A DNA stretch of 64,000 nt from CAZSHG01 sp964606695 [NCBI: uncultured bacterium] (lineage in GTDB: Bacteria; UBP14; UBA6098). Positions within the stretch are counted from its first letter, which is position 1; each line of letters begins with the position of its first letter. A program made the position numbers and the translations under genes. The stretch is from NCBI GenBank assembly GCA_964606695.1, contig CAZSHG010000014.1, positions 22,870 through 86,869 of the forward strand, in the 5' to 3' direction. The notes beneath the pieces are model-generated. The model was not told where the DNA came from. It searched no databases and saw nothing but the letters and a program-made list of their open reading frames with translations. Below, one piece after another: positions 52,486 to 61,949 of the stretch.

Positions 52486-53417
52486 TGGGGAAATATACTT
52501 ACGGTCCGGTTCCGTCGCGACGGCTTGGAAGGTCTCTCGGTATCGACATCGTTTCTTCCAAGAGTTGCACCGCGAACTGTATTTACTGCCAGATAGGTTC
52601 ACGTGAACCGCTTCCGCCGATTCGCAAAAGGTTCTTCCCTCCGGGCGATATCGAAGCCGATATTGACACCGCTGTCGCGGTGACGGAAGATATCGACTGG
52701 TTAACTTTTTCCGGTAGTGGCGAACCCACGTTATCCAACGACCTGGGACAATTGGTCGATCACTGCAAATCAATCGGAACCGCGCCGGTATGCGTCCTGA
52801 CTAACGGAACGTTACTCTGGATGCCTTCGGTTCGTGATGGGCTGTCCAACGCGGATCTCGTAGTTCCCAATCTCGATGCCGCCGCGCCCGAGTTATTCAA
52901 AAGAATCGTGAGACCACACGAAAGTATCACATTTGATAAATATCTCGACGGTATGCTGGATTTTTCGAGCGAGTTCGAGGGTAGTTTGCATCTCGAAATA
53001 GTCCTGGTAGCCGGAATAAACGACAGCGATGAGCATTTGCATAAGCTTGCCGAGATCGTCGAGAAAATTTCCCCCGACGGCGTATGGATCGGCACTATCA
53101 AACGTCCGCCGGCGGAGACTTACGTTAAGCCAGTCTCGGAAGAGACGCTATTGAAGGCCGCGGGGATAATCGGGAAGTCTTCCGAGATAATTCACGATTA
53201 TAAATCGCGTGGTAACGAGGTTTTCCCCTCGTGGGATATCGCCGAGAAGATTATCGAACTTCTTAAGCGGCGTCCGGAGACGGCAAAAAATATCGCAGAG
53301 GGATTATCCGCTAACTATCATGAAACTCTCAAAGCTATTTCCAGATTGGAAGAATCGGGGGAAATAATCCGAAAAGAAAAAGATAACGATATATTCTTCG
53401 GTTTAATAAGAAGTTAA
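52485..53417 (+). CDS. Radical SAM protein with winged-helix C-terminus
   Basis: 310 residues, start ATG 52485 overlapping the purE stop. The iron-sulfur motif is C28-x3-C32-x2-C35 (SCTANCIYCQIG) and the N-terminal GPVPSRRLGRSLGID is characteristic of the COG0731-like radical SAM group. The last 70 residues (LLKRRPETAKNIAEGLSA, LEESGEIIRKEKDNDIFF) form a winged-helix-like domain. Reaction unknown. Confidence 0.88.
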   Translation: MGKYTYGPVPSRRLGRSLGIDIVSSKSCTANCIYCQIGSREPLPPIRKRFFPPGDIEADIDTAVAVTEDIDWLTFSGSGEPTLSNDLGQLVDHCKSIGTAPVCVLTNGTLLWMPSVRDGLSNADLVVPNLDAAAPELFKRIVRPHESITFDKYLDGMLDFSSEFEGSLHLEIVLVAGINDSDEHLHKLAEIVEKISPDGVWIGTIKRPPAETYVKPVSEETLLKAAGIIGKSSEIIHDYKSRGNEVFPSWDIAEKIIELLKRRPETAKNIAEGLSANYHETLKAISRLEESGEIIRKEKDNDIFFGLIRS

Positions 53418-53442
53418 CTATAATTATATGAAGGATAACATT

Positions 53443-54642
53443 ATGTATGAAGACATACTCCCCCAATTAATAAAGAGAAACGATAGCAAAGCAATATTAC
53501 TGGTCGCGGACGGCGTGGGCGGATTTCCCACAAACGGCAAAACTGAACTCGATACGGCAAAGACCCCTAATCTGGATAAACTCGCGGCCAATTCGTCCCT
53601 TGGTTTGCAATACCCGGTGGGTTACGGAATTACTCCCGGTAGCGGCCCGGGACATCTATCATTGTTTGGATACGACCCGATAAAACATCAAATAGGGCGT
53701 GGCATTCTGGAGGCCCTTGGAAGCGGAATGGAAGTTAAACCTGGCGACCTGGCGGTGCGCGGAAATTTCGCTACGATGGAGGATGGATTGATAACAGATC
53801 GTCGCGCCGGCAGGATTTCTACCGAGAAGTGCGCGGAATTGGTCGAAAAGATCAAAAATGGCCTTCCGACGGTCGAGGGAGTTAAATACGATATCAAAGC
53901 CGCACGCGATTACCGGTTCGCGGTAGTTTTCCACGATCCTACCCTTAAAGATAATATCGAGGATGCCGATCCTCAAAACATCGATAAACCACCCAAACCC
54001 GCTGAGGCTCGCGACGAGGAGAGCGAAAAAGCCGCCGAATTACTCAATTCATTTATCGATAGTGTTACGGAAATCCTTAAAAACGAACGCCCGGCAAATA
54101 CATGCCTGATTCGCGGCGCAGCAAATTGCCCGGATATCAAGAAATTCGAGGATAAATACGGCATGCGCGCCCAGGGGATCGCAGTTTATCCTATGTATAG
54201 GGGACTTGCGCGCCTGGTGGGTATGACGGTGCCCTCGGATATCGAGAATATCGACCAGGAAATCCAGAGGCTGAAAGATACCTGGGGCGATTTCGATTTC
54301 CATTTCGTGCATTTCAAATACACGGATTCCGCGGGCGAGGATGGGAATATCCAGAAAAAAATCGAGATGATAGAGAAATTCGACGCTCATATTCCCGGTT
54401 TTCTTTCGCTAAATCCGGATTGCATCGTCGTTACCGGCGACCATTCCACGCCGCCCCCCATGAAATTGCACAGCTGGCATCCGGTTCCAATGTTGCTGAA
54501 CGCAAAGACAGCATTCATAGACAGGGGGCAACGATTCACGGAAAACGAATGTTCCACCGGAATCTTAGGACATATTCCCGGAACTGCAATTATGATGTAT
54601 ATATTGGCCAATTGCGGCAGACTGTTTAAATTCGGCGCGTAG
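53443..54642 (+). CDS. apgM: 2,3-bisphosphoglycerate-independent phosphoglycerate mutase, archaeal type (ApgM)
   Basis: I choose ATG 53443 (GAAGGATAACATT) over 53428; 399 residues. It has the alkaline-phosphatase-fold motifs ILLVADGVGG, GPGHLSLFGYDP (with the phosphorylated Ser), FHFVHFKYTDSAGEDGN and CIVVTGDHSTP. It interconverts 3- and 2-phosphoglycerate in glycolysis. The archaeal-type enzyme is also found in several bacterial phyla. Confidence 0.93.
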   Translation: MYEDILPQLIKRNDSKAILLVADGVGGFPTNGKTELDTAKTPNLDKLAANSSLGLQYPVGYGITPGSGPGHLSLFGYDPIKHQIGRGILEALGSGMEVKPGDLAVRGNFATMEDGLITDRRAGRISTEKCAELVEKIKNGLPTVEGVKYDIKAARDYRFAVVFHDPTLKDNIEDADPQNIDKPPKPAEARDEESEKAAELLNSFIDSVTEILKNERPANTCLIRGAANCPDIKKFEDKYGMRAQGIAVYPMYRGLARLVGMTVPSDIENIDQEIQRLKDTWGDFDFHFVHFKYTDSAGEDGNIQKKIEMIEKFDAHIPGFLSLNPDCIVVTGDHSTPPPMKLHSWHPVPMLLNAKTAFIDRGQRFTENECSTGILGHIPGTAIMMYILANCGRLFKFGA

Positions 54643-54647
54643 ATGTG

Positions 54648-55364
54648 ATGTCCTCCGATACCGAAATTGCCGGGGTAATAGAGAATCAGATCGGGAAACT
54701 GGCCAGCAAACAGGTGAAAGAGCGGCTTCGTTTCTGGGCGGATTACTTCGTCGATTATCCCTATATCGATTCGCCTCTGGGAGAGGGCGCAAACAAGCCA
54801 AGATTGCGATTCGACGGTTTCGACTGCATGACATTAGTTGAAACCTGTCTGGCGCTCGCGCTGAGTGAATCCTCCAGGGACGTCCTTCCCTATCTGGAAA
54901 AAATCCGTTATAGAGAGGGTATTGCCGATTTCTATCATAGAAACCACTTCGTTTCGGTGGATTGGTTGCCGAATAATAGATGGTTAATCGAACCGCGCGA
55001 CGACCTAGCGGATTCCTTCATTGAAATGACAATCGACAGGGCGGCTTTTTATAAAGATAAAGGACATCCGTTGACGGAAGGAAGCCCTCTACCTCACAGT
55101 CAACACGTTCGTTCGCGCTATATATCTACGCCTAAATTCAGGGAAATCGCAATTAGTAATCTCGATACTACTATAATCATGTTCGTTGGAAGCCTCGATT
55201 GGCTTGTTGTTTCTCACATGGGGTTCCTTTTCCGGAGAGAGACTTCAATCGAATTGTGTCACGCTTCATCGACAGCTGGTAAAGTAGTCAGGCTACCTTT
55301 ATTGGAATATTTCGCCGACAATTCAGGATTGAAAGGGGCGATAGTAGCCGATATGGCGGCATAA
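54648..55364 (+). CDS. DUF1460-family protein (putative peptidoglycan amidase/peptidase)
   Basis: About 238 residues; ATG 54648 or the GTG just before it, three to six bases after apgM. The motifs FDGFDCMTLVETCLAL (candidate nucleophile Cys), YREGIADFYHRNHFVSVDWL and PHSQHVRSRYIST fit DUF1460, which has an NlpC/P60-like fold and is linked to cell-wall amidase activity. There is no signal peptide, so a cytoplasmic recycling role is conceivable. Confidence 0.8.
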   Translation: MSSDTEIAGVIENQIGKLASKQVKERLRFWADYFVDYPYIDSPLGEGANKPRLRFDGFDCMTLVETCLALALSESSRDVLPYLEKIRYREGIADFYHRNHFVSVDWLPNNRWLIEPRDDLADSFIEMTIDRAAFYKDKGHPLTEGSPLPHSQHVRSRYISTPKFREIAISNLDTTIIMFVGSLDWLVVSHMGFLFRRETSIELCHASSTAGKVVRLPLLEYFADNSGLKGAIVADMAA

Positions 55365-55415
55365 ATGAGGTTTTTCTTATGTCGCCTTAATTACGCCTTA
55401 ATTATAAGATTGGAA

Positions 55416-55444
55416 TTGACAATCCGGCCTGTCTCGTGTATTAT
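55416..55444 (+). promoter_or_regulatory. Promoter of the ybbR-domain gene
   Basis: TTGACA (55416-55421), 17-base spacer, TATTAT (55439-55444), about 50 bases before the start. Confidence 0.75.
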
Positions 55445-55494
55445 CAAAGTCAATAACGACGGTTTTTCTTATTTTATTGAATTCGACTTAAGGA

Positions 55495-56412
55495 ATGAAA
55501 TTTCACCCGCTTAAAAATATCGTAATCAAGATACTCGCGGTTCTGGTTGCATGTGTGCTATGGTTACACGTCGCCACGGAGCAGGAATACGAACACACTT
55601 TTACCTATCCTCTCAAGGTCGAGGGTTTACCCGATGAATACGTTATAGGTTCGCCATTGCCTGATTCTATCGGCGTTAAACTGAAAGGCCGGGGCAAGGA
55701 CTTAATTAAACTGCTATTTACAGACGGCGAAGCCGTCATCGACGCATCCGGGTTTAAATATTCGGAGAGGTTCCTCGAACCGGGCAATATCGAACTTCAC
55801 CTGCCGGAAGTTGAATACGAGTTTCTGGGATATACCCGCGAAGAGCATATTCGGCTTTTGATCGACCGCTACGCAAATCGCGAGGTTCCCGTGAAGAGCG
55901 GGCTTTGCCTTATCCCCGCCGATGGCTATGCCGCTCTGGAAGAAAATATCCGTTTCGATCCTGCCAATGTTGTTTTGGGCGGGCCGGAGAACCTTGTTCG
56001 TTCAATGGAATGCGTCTATACAACCCAGGAAACATTACGCGACCTGAACTCATCGACTACGGTCATAGTGCCTATTCAACGAGAGAATGAACTTTTAACC
56101 TACACTCCCGAAGAAATATCGGCATCGATAAACGTCGAGCCGTTGCAACAAGTTCGTTTCGACGACATCCCCGTAACGATAAAGGGCGGAAAACCCCGTT
56201 CGGGCGAACGATTGACTCCAGAAACAATCGACCTTACATTCGCGGGAACTCAGGGTCAAATCGATTCGCTAAGGCGCGAGAAAGTGCAGGTTTTCGTCGA
56301 TTATATCGACGTGCGAACTCAGGGTAAACGCGTCCGCCCCATAGTTGTCCATCCGCTTGGCGTAAACGTCGTTTCGATGAATCCCGAATATTTCACTTTC
56401 GAGGAAGAATAA
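55495..56412 (+). CDS. YbbR-domain membrane protein (CdaR-like)
   Basis: 305 residues from ATG 55495; AAGGA touches the start, so initiation spacing is unusual. An N-terminal transmembrane helix (IKILAVLVACVLWLHVA) anchors three or four YbbR repeats (YPLKVEGLPDEYVIGSPLPD, PVKSGLCLIPADGYAAL, PVTIKGGKPRSGERLTPE). In Firmicutes YbbR proteins regulate the CdaA cyclic-di-AMP synthase next to GlmM; here glmM is 26 kb away and no cdaA is visible. Confidence 0.85.
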   Translation: MKFHPLKNIVIKILAVLVACVLWLHVATEQEYEHTFTYPLKVEGLPDEYVIGSPLPDSIGVKLKGRGKDLIKLLFTDGEAVIDASGFKYSERFLEPGNIELHLPEVEYEFLGYTREEHIRLLIDRYANREVPVKSGLCLIPADGYAALEENIRFDPANVVLGGPENLVRSMECVYTTQETLRDLNSSTTVIVPIQRENELLTYTPEEISASINVEPLQQVRFDDIPVTIKGGKPRSGERLTPETIDLTFAGTQGQIDSLRREKVQVFVDYIDVRTQGKRVRPIVVHPLGVNVVSMNPEYFTFEEE

Positions 56413-56427
56413 TCCCCATCCATTATT

Positions 56428-56453
56428 TCCGGGCGTGACGCCCGGATTTATAT
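56428..56453. terminator. Terminator hairpin between converging genes
   Basis: TCCGGGCG (56428-56435) pairs with CGCCCGGA (56439-56446) around a three-base loop. It ends the ybbR gene and overlaps the stop of the permease gene on the other strand. Confidence 0.7.
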
Positions 56454-57527
56454 CAGCGAGAAGATGTAACCCGCTATCAGGGAGAAAATGCTTATCGAAA
56501 TCAAGTAGAAGGCGAGCATTTTGCCTCCGAAATATTTCCTCACGACGAGTATGGTGCTCCAGCTTGTAATCGGCCCGACTATGAGAAACAGCATCACAGC
56601 GCCGATATTCATCCCCTGAGAATACAGCGCGTGCGCCAGAGGAACGCTGGCCGTCGAGCACACGTAGATTAGAATTCCCACAATCAGGCTGAAAGGATAT
56701 CCCCAGAATCCTCCAAGATAGGTATTTATTATTCTGCCGATCGGATCGAGACTGGCAATTATTACGGCCAGGATTAACCCTATCAATAATTCCAGGCCGA
56801 TATCGCGGGGCATCGTCCAGAAAGCGAATTTTAGCGCGCTCCAGAGTTTTTGTCCGAAAGTTTCAGGATTTGTCTGTGGTAGCGCGCAACATGAGGAACC
56901 ACCTTCGACGTTACCGGAACTATATTTTTCCGGATTTTGCTTGAATTTATCGAGACAATGCGCCGAACAGAAATATATCTTTCGTCCTTCGAACCTGATA
57001 ACGAGATCGGTGTCCTCGGAAACGGCCATACCGCAGACCGGATCGATATTACCGTTGCTATCGTCGCATTCGCTTGAAGAACAACAGCTTGCAGGTTCTT
57101 CGATGTCCCGTAGCCGGAATCCCACACCATTGGCAATCGCGCCGATAAGGACGCCCATGATTATCACAGCGAAAAATATATATACCGTGAATCCCCATCC
57201 AAAAAGCGAATATGTTACAAACAAAGCCGTAAGCGAGGTAGCGGGAGTCGCTATGAGAAAGGAAACGACCGACCCGATTCGAGCTCCTTTTTTATGAAGG
57301 CTGAGAGCTACCGGTAGCGACCCAACGCAACAAATAGGCAGGATTGTCCCGGCGATTGTGGCATACAACAACGGCCAGATACCCTTGCCGCCGAGATGCC
57401 TTTCGATAATCTTCGTGGGAATGAACTCGTGGATCAGTCCGCTGAGGAAAAATCCTATAGCCAGAGAGGGAAGGACTTCAGCAATATAATGAATAAGAGT
57501 ATGAAACATTTGATTAATTATTACCAT
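56448..57527 (-). CDS. COG0701-type permease with inserted YHS metal-binding domain
   Basis: 359 residues, starting at ATG 57527 or ATG 57509. Two halves of four transmembrane helices each carry the family signatures TILPICCVGSLPVALSLHKK (about 61-80) and YVCSTASVPLAHALYSQG. The loop between them has a Cys cluster (ASCCSSSECDD, 147-156), a complete YHS domain (NIDPVCGMAVSEDTDLVIRF ... IYFCSAHC, 160-203) and a second Cys pair (SSCCALP). YHS domains bind metals such as copper. Relatives include ArsP-type permeases; here heavy-metal export is a likely but unproven role. Confidence 0.88.
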   Translation of the reverse strand: MVIINQMFHTLIHYIAEVLPSLAIGFFLSGLIHEFIPTKIIERHLGGKGIWPLLYATIAGTILPICCVGSLPVALSLHKKGARIGSVVSFLIATPATSLTALFVTYSLFGWGFTVYIFFAVIIMGVLIGAIANGVGFRLRDIEEPASCCSSSECDDSNGNIDPVCGMAVSEDTDLVIRFEGRKIYFCSAHCLDKFKQNPEKYSSGNVEGGSSCCALPQTNPETFGQKLWSALKFAFWTMPRDIGLELLIGLILAVIIASLDPIGRIINTYLGGFWGYPFSLIVGILIYVCSTASVPLAHALYSQGMNIGAVMLFLIVGPITSWSTILVVRKYFGGKMLAFYLISISIFSLIAGYIFSLI

Positions 57528-57648
57528 ATATACGAACTTTCTGGAATTTAAGAACTCAATTACTATAATTGTCAGTAAAAAGATAATAATAAAATTTCGC
57601 CGATATTCAAGAGAAATTTGCTGTGTGGGTAGAAAAAAGCGATATGGC

Positions 57649-57677
57649 TTGACCGGGGTTAAACAGTAGATTATATT
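57649..57677 (+). promoter_or_regulatory. Probable promoter of the NadR-like kinase gene
   Basis: TTGACC (57649-57654), 17-base spacer, TATATT (57672-57677). Confidence 0.55.
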
Positions 57678-57755
57678 TATCGACGGTCATTTTTGGGCAT
57701 TCATGTATATTTAAGAGCTTATCGACGAGTAAATTATTAATATAATGAATTCGAA

Positions 57756-58367
57756 ATGAAAATCGCCCTTATCGGCGCATCATCGACCGGCAAAAGCACT
57801 CTTTCGAGACTACTTTCGAGAGAGTTGCGTCTCCCCCTCATCCGTGAACAGGCGCGAGTTGTCCTTGCGGAGATGGAAAAAACGCTTCCCGAACTTCGGG
57901 CGGTGAAGGAAGATATTATCCGCTTCCAATACGCCGTTTTGCAGGCTCAAATCGACAGTGAACTTGAATGCGCGGATTCGGGCTTCGTATCGGACAGGAG
58001 TATTTTCGATAACCTCGTTTTGTTTCTCCGCCACTGCGACGTCGAGCAACGTCACGTCGAAAGTTATCGCGAAATCGTGATAAATCACCACACTCATTAT
58101 CCCTACGATATTCTACTCTTCCTCCGGCCGGGCGAGTTTCCGGTCGAGGACGACGGCGTCCGCACGCCCGATCCCTTATATCAAGCCCAGGTTGACGGTA
58201 TGATACTCACTCTCCTGAAACTCTATTCGGTTCCGGTAGTAGAGGTTTTCGGCGATCCGTCCCAGCGTGTCAGATCCGTGAAGGCTTATATAAATGAAAA
58301 CTACCCCGGCTGGCTCGAATCACGCGGTATCGATCCGGAGTATTCGATATCCAATATCAAGGACTGA
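57756..58367 (+). CDS. P-loop kinase, NadR-like (AAA_28 family)
   Basis: 203 residues from ATG 57756, no clear ribosome site. Walker A is IGASSTGKSTLSRLL (residues 6-20), followed by SDRSIFDNLVLFL. This resembles the ribosylnicotinamide-kinase part of NadR and related small P-loop kinases. A nucleoside or cofactor substrate is likely; exact substrate unknown. Confidence 0.8.
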   Translation: MKIALIGASSTGKSTLSRLLSRELRLPLIREQARVVLAEMEKTLPELRAVKEDIIRFQYAVLQAQIDSELECADSGFVSDRSIFDNLVLFLRHCDVEQRHVESYREIVINHHTHYPYDILLFLRPGEFPVEDDGVRTPDPLYQAQVDGMILTLLKLYSVPVVEVFGDPSQRVRSVKAYINENYPGWLESRGIDPEYSISNIKD

Positions 58368-58387
58368 GATAAGCCCCGCCAACACTA

Positions 58388-60076
58388 TTAGAATTCGATT
58401 TTCTCTACGGCTTTCAGGCCGAGTTTCAGCGGGATATATGTAGCGGCGAGATTGAGTATTATCAAGGCGCCGAATCCGATGGCGACCTCGGTCGTCGGGA
58501 AGCTCTGCCTCTGGCCGATAAGGAAACTCAAGTAATTATATGTTGGAATCGCCAGGGCGAGGGTGGACAGACCTACATATATAAGGCTTATTAGCGCGCA
58601 GATCATCCCCCCCCCCGAGGACGCTATTTTGCCCGGATTAGGCTCTTTGAAACTCGGGAAGATACTTCCGAGACCTGTCGCAAGCGCTGTTAGCGATACG
58701 CTCATCAGGAATATGCCTCCGCCGGTTAGAAGCGTCATCGCCAGTGATTGCGAGAGGATACTATTCGATACGACGGCTACAATTTCGGCGAGGATGAAGA
58801 AAATTATGAAAGCTATCCAGAACTTCTCCCAGAATACCCGTTTGAGCTTGACCGGCGACGATGCGATAGACCAGAAACTCGGCCCCTCCATCGAAAAAGA
58901 AGGATAAACAAAACGCACTGCAAGCGTAGCCAGGATATACCCGCAGAACGCGTAATTGACAAAACTTATTAATGTTCGCCAGTATAGGCCTTCCACTTTG
59001 AGCGGAACATGCCTTAAATTGAACAGATAAAAAATAACCAGGACGAGAAGGATGGTGAATTGAGTCCACTGACGGGGATCCCTTATAAACAGGCGTATAT
59101 CTTTAACGAATAGCGATCGCATTCCCTTTGGAAATATCCCGAATATCTGCCATGCCGAGGAATAGAAATTCTTAACCTTGCCACTCTTTTTTCGTCTTCC
59201 GAGTAACTCCCCCGCCGCCCTGTATGCACGATAGTAAAGCCTTTCCGCCAGAATATCCAGGAGGACAATAATGGCCCCCGCGGTAGATAGTATCATCGAA
59301 ATGAAAAACCACATGTTGCCCAAATTGCCAGATCTCGCGGATTGGAGTATCTCCACAATCCAGACATTGGGTAGAATGGGATTTTCGTTGGTGGCGAGTT
59401 CTCGAAGATAATAATTAAGAAGCGCCAAATCGCCCTGGGCAGAAAAAAGTATCCGGGAAAAACGCGCTCCCATAAGCAATAGAACCATGACAATCCCTAT
59501 AAACCCGAGTAGTATCAGAACTCTTTTCATCCCGAAACGATATGCCAGAGGGAAAAAGAAAAGGGAAAAAGCTGATCCTAAAGCCGCAGGGATAATCAGA
59601 AAGGGCGGAATAACCAATCCGGCGAAGATAAGGTAGTTTCCGAAACTCAACTCGTGCACGCCGGCGTAGGCAATAAAAGCCGGAATCGTGATTATTAAAG
59701 TCGCCCAACTCGAAAAGAAAAGCGTGTCGATGAATTTCACCCAGAAGACCTGCCGATGCTCCAGCGGCGAAGTCATCAGGAAGGCGGCTTCTTCGGAGTT
59801 ATATAGAGAGCCGATGGAGGTTATCAGGTTGGACATGACGAGCATAAGGAAAAAGGCGAGAAAACCTATACCAACGAGTTTATCGATAAGCAGAACTCCT
59901 ATATCCTGCACATGGACAAGATAGGAGAAAAATCGGTGGAAAAGCGCGAAAGCGCCTAAAAAGAAAATGCCGATAACGAGCAAACCGACTATAACCTTGG
60001 CCATCTTCTCGATTCGACGGCTGAAGACCAGTCGCGCAAGTTGTTTCGGTTTGGTTTTTATAATCAACTCGAACAT
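58388..60076 (-). CDS. ABC-exporter-like permease protein
   Basis: 562 residues from ATG 60076, no clear ribosome site. About twelve hydrophobic helices in two halves, each with an SxxxA/FLMTSPLEHRQVF-type motif: EEAAFLMTSPLEHRQVFWVK and FWSIASSPVKLKRVFWEKFW. This duplicated layout is typical of putative ABC-exporter permeases. The usual ATPase gene is not adjacent. Transported substrate unknown. Confidence 0.8.
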   Translation of the reverse strand: MFELIIKTKPKQLARLVFSRRIEKMAKVIVGLLVIGIFFLGAFALFHRFFSYLVHVQDIGVLLIDKLVGIGFLAFFLMLVMSNLITSIGSLYNSEEAAFLMTSPLEHRQVFWVKFIDTLFFSSWATLIITIPAFIAYAGVHELSFGNYLIFAGLVIPPFLIIPAALGSAFSLFFFPLAYRFGMKRVLILLGFIGIVMVLLLMGARFSRILFSAQGDLALLNYYLRELATNENPILPNVWIVEILQSARSGNLGNMWFFISMILSTAGAIIVLLDILAERLYYRAYRAAGELLGRRKKSGKVKNFYSSAWQIFGIFPKGMRSLFVKDIRLFIRDPRQWTQFTILLVLVIFYLFNLRHVPLKVEGLYWRTLISFVNYAFCGYILATLAVRFVYPSFSMEGPSFWSIASSPVKLKRVFWEKFWIAFIIFFILAEIVAVVSNSILSQSLAMTLLTGGGIFLMSVSLTALATGLGSIFPSFKEPNPGKIASSGGGMICALISLIYVGLSTLALAIPTYNYLSFLIGQRQSFPTTEVAIGFGALIILNLAATYIPLKLGLKAVEKIEF

Positions 60077-60149
60077 ATCGAATAATTATAATAACATCGC
60101 CAGCTATTTCAAGATATTCCTTTTGTCCGAACAAAAATGCCGATTTCGG

Positions 60150-60177
60150 TTGACTTTACGGCACGTAACAATAGATT
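60150..60177 (+). promoter_or_regulatory. Probable promoter of the SPOR gene
   Basis: TTGACT (60150-60155), 16-base spacer, TAGATT (60172-60177), before a GAGGATCGATT ribosome site. Confidence 0.5.
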
Positions 60178-60204
60178 AGAGTAAAAGAATTTTGAGGATC
60201 GATT

Positions 60205-60933
60205 ATGAAATTTCGGCACGTAATTCGCATAACTGCTTTTTCGCTCTTTGCGGCTATTACTCTAATAGCGGAGGCCACTTCCGTCAGCCCGGAATCTCTT
60301 GATACGGAGCTCAGCAAGTCAATCAACGACAGCACGCTACTCGTTCGAGCGCAATTGGCCTATTCGAGGGGATTATATCAGAACGCCTTCGACCTGGCCG
60401 ACAGGATTGATTCGCCGTCAGATCGAGTTTATCTGATACAAGGGCAGTGTTCTCACATACTGGCGAAACCACATACTGCGCGAGGCTATTTCGCGAGGGT
60501 TAGTGCCCCGGAACTGCTACCTCTGGCTCAGCTGGGACTGGCGGAAATATATTGCTACGACGTCCCCGACCCGGACAGTTGCGAACGCTACAGGGCGATA
60601 GTTGACGGGATGGACTATCTTTCCCGATTCGTCGATCTGGCCAGGCCGGTTGAGGCAACCACTGTCGATACCCTTTCGGTTCCCGAGGAGACCCCGGAGG
60701 GATGGACGCTTCAGTTTGGAGCGTTCAGCATGAAAAGTCTCGCTGACCAGATGGCTGTCAAGGTTCGTGCGGAGGGACTGACTGCTTTCATCGTGCCGAT
60801 GGAACGGGACAACAAGGAGTTATTTTACGTCTATGGCGGACAGTTCACATCCAAAGGCGAAGCCGCGGCGCGTGCGGACGCATTGGCCGGCGAAATGGCG
60901 GCTAGAGTTGTCGAACTCCCCGTAAAGCAATGA
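60205..60933 (+). CDS. Exported SPOR-domain protein
   Basis: 242 residues from ATG 60205. Signal peptide (ITAFSLFAAITLIAEA), a helical TPR-like middle (RAQLAYSRGLYQNAFDLAD) and a C-terminal SPOR domain (residues about 165-240: GWTLQFGAFSMKSLADQMAV, FYVYGGQFTSKGEAAARADA). SPOR domains bind denuded septal peptidoglycan, so a cell-division or wall role is likely. Confidence 0.9.
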   Translation: MKFRHVIRITAFSLFAAITLIAEATSVSPESLDTELSKSINDSTLLVRAQLAYSRGLYQNAFDLADRIDSPSDRVYLIQGQCSHILAKPHTARGYFARVSAPELLPLAQLGLAEIYCYDVPDPDSCERYRAIVDGMDYLSRFVDLARPVEATTVDTLSVPEETPEGWTLQFGAFSMKSLADQMAVKVRAEGLTAFIVPMERDNKELFYVYGGQFTSKGEAAARADALAGEMAARVVELPVKQ

Positions 60934-60992
60934 GTTATAATGATTCTTTAATTTTGATTATTAGATGATTATCAATAATCGATTGGTTGATC

Positions 60993-61931
60993 ATGAATAA
61001 AACAAAATGCATCTTTTTGGTATTATCGATAATCGCGAGCTTAAGCCTGGCGATTTCTGACAACGCCGGCACCAGCGAAATGGCTTTCCTTAAAATGACC
61101 TTTTCGCCGAAAGCGGCCTCCATGGGCGGCGCGGGAGTTGGTTACGCCAAAGGCCCACACGCTCTGCTGATTAATCCCGCCAGCATGAGTTTCGAGCGCG
61201 ATTTATCCGTGGGGACGAGTTTCGGCGTGCTCTACGCCGGAATAACCGGCGGGGACGTCGTGGCGCAGAAGGCATTTGGTTTCGGCAAGCTGGGCATTTC
61301 CGCGAAGTTCATCACCTACGGCACGATGGACCGCACCGACGACCAGGGCGAAGTCATCGGCGATTTCGGCGCAACGGATCTCGCTTTCTCGGTAGCATAC
61401 TCGCGAGAGATATTCGATAACTTCTCCATCGGCATCGCGCCCTATTTCGCTTCGAGTAGCATCGACACGACCTCCTCGGTTGCCGTCGGCGTGGATATCG
61501 GCGGGTTGTTCAAATTTGATCACGGACGCGGACAGATAGGCGTCGCGCTGAAAAACGCCGGCACCGTGATGACCGCGCATGTAGATACATCCAGCCCCCT
61601 CCCCCTTAACGCCAGCGTCGGCGCGAGTTATCGCCTGAAAGGCCTTCCAATTTACGCCTCAGCTCAGGGCGACTGGTTCTGCGACGAGGGCTTCACCGCC
61701 GGTTTCGGAATCGACTTCGTGCAGTTGAAGCCGCTGAACATTCGCGCGGGCTATAAACTCCGCGATAAAGTGGACGGCGACCTTGCCGATGACGAAACAC
61801 TCCGCGGCCTGACCGCAGGTTTCGGTATCGACTTCAAGGACATCATCGTCGACTACGCCTTCGAGCACTACGGCGAACTGGGCATGACACACAAATTCGG
61901 CCTCGCATACGAAGGCTTCGTCAAGAATTAA
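60993..61931 (+). CDS. PorV/PorQ-family outer-membrane protein
   Basis: I choose ATG 60993; 312 residues. Signal peptide (KCIFLVLSIIASLSLAIS), then the family signature AFLKMTFSPKAASMGGAG and ALLINPASMSFERD, and a 14-strand-type barrel. It is a distant paralogue of the PorV-like protein at 34994-35920 and closer in style to PorQ. Role in T9SS cargo handling is inferred from the family. Confidence 0.85.
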   Translation: MNKTKCIFLVLSIIASLSLAISDNAGTSEMAFLKMTFSPKAASMGGAGVGYAKGPHALLINPASMSFERDLSVGTSFGVLYAGITGGDVVAQKAFGFGKLGISAKFITYGTMDRTDDQGEVIGDFGATDLAFSVAYSREIFDNFSIGIAPYFASSSIDTTSSVAVGVDIGGLFKFDHGRGQIGVALKNAGTVMTAHVDTSSPLPLNASVGASYRLKGLPIYASAQGDWFCDEGFTAGFGIDFVQLKPLNIRAGYKLRDKVDGDLADDETLRGLTAGFGIDFKDIIVDYAFEHYGELGMTHKFGLAYEGFVKN

Positions 61932-61949
61932 TCCAAACAGTTTTCAGCC

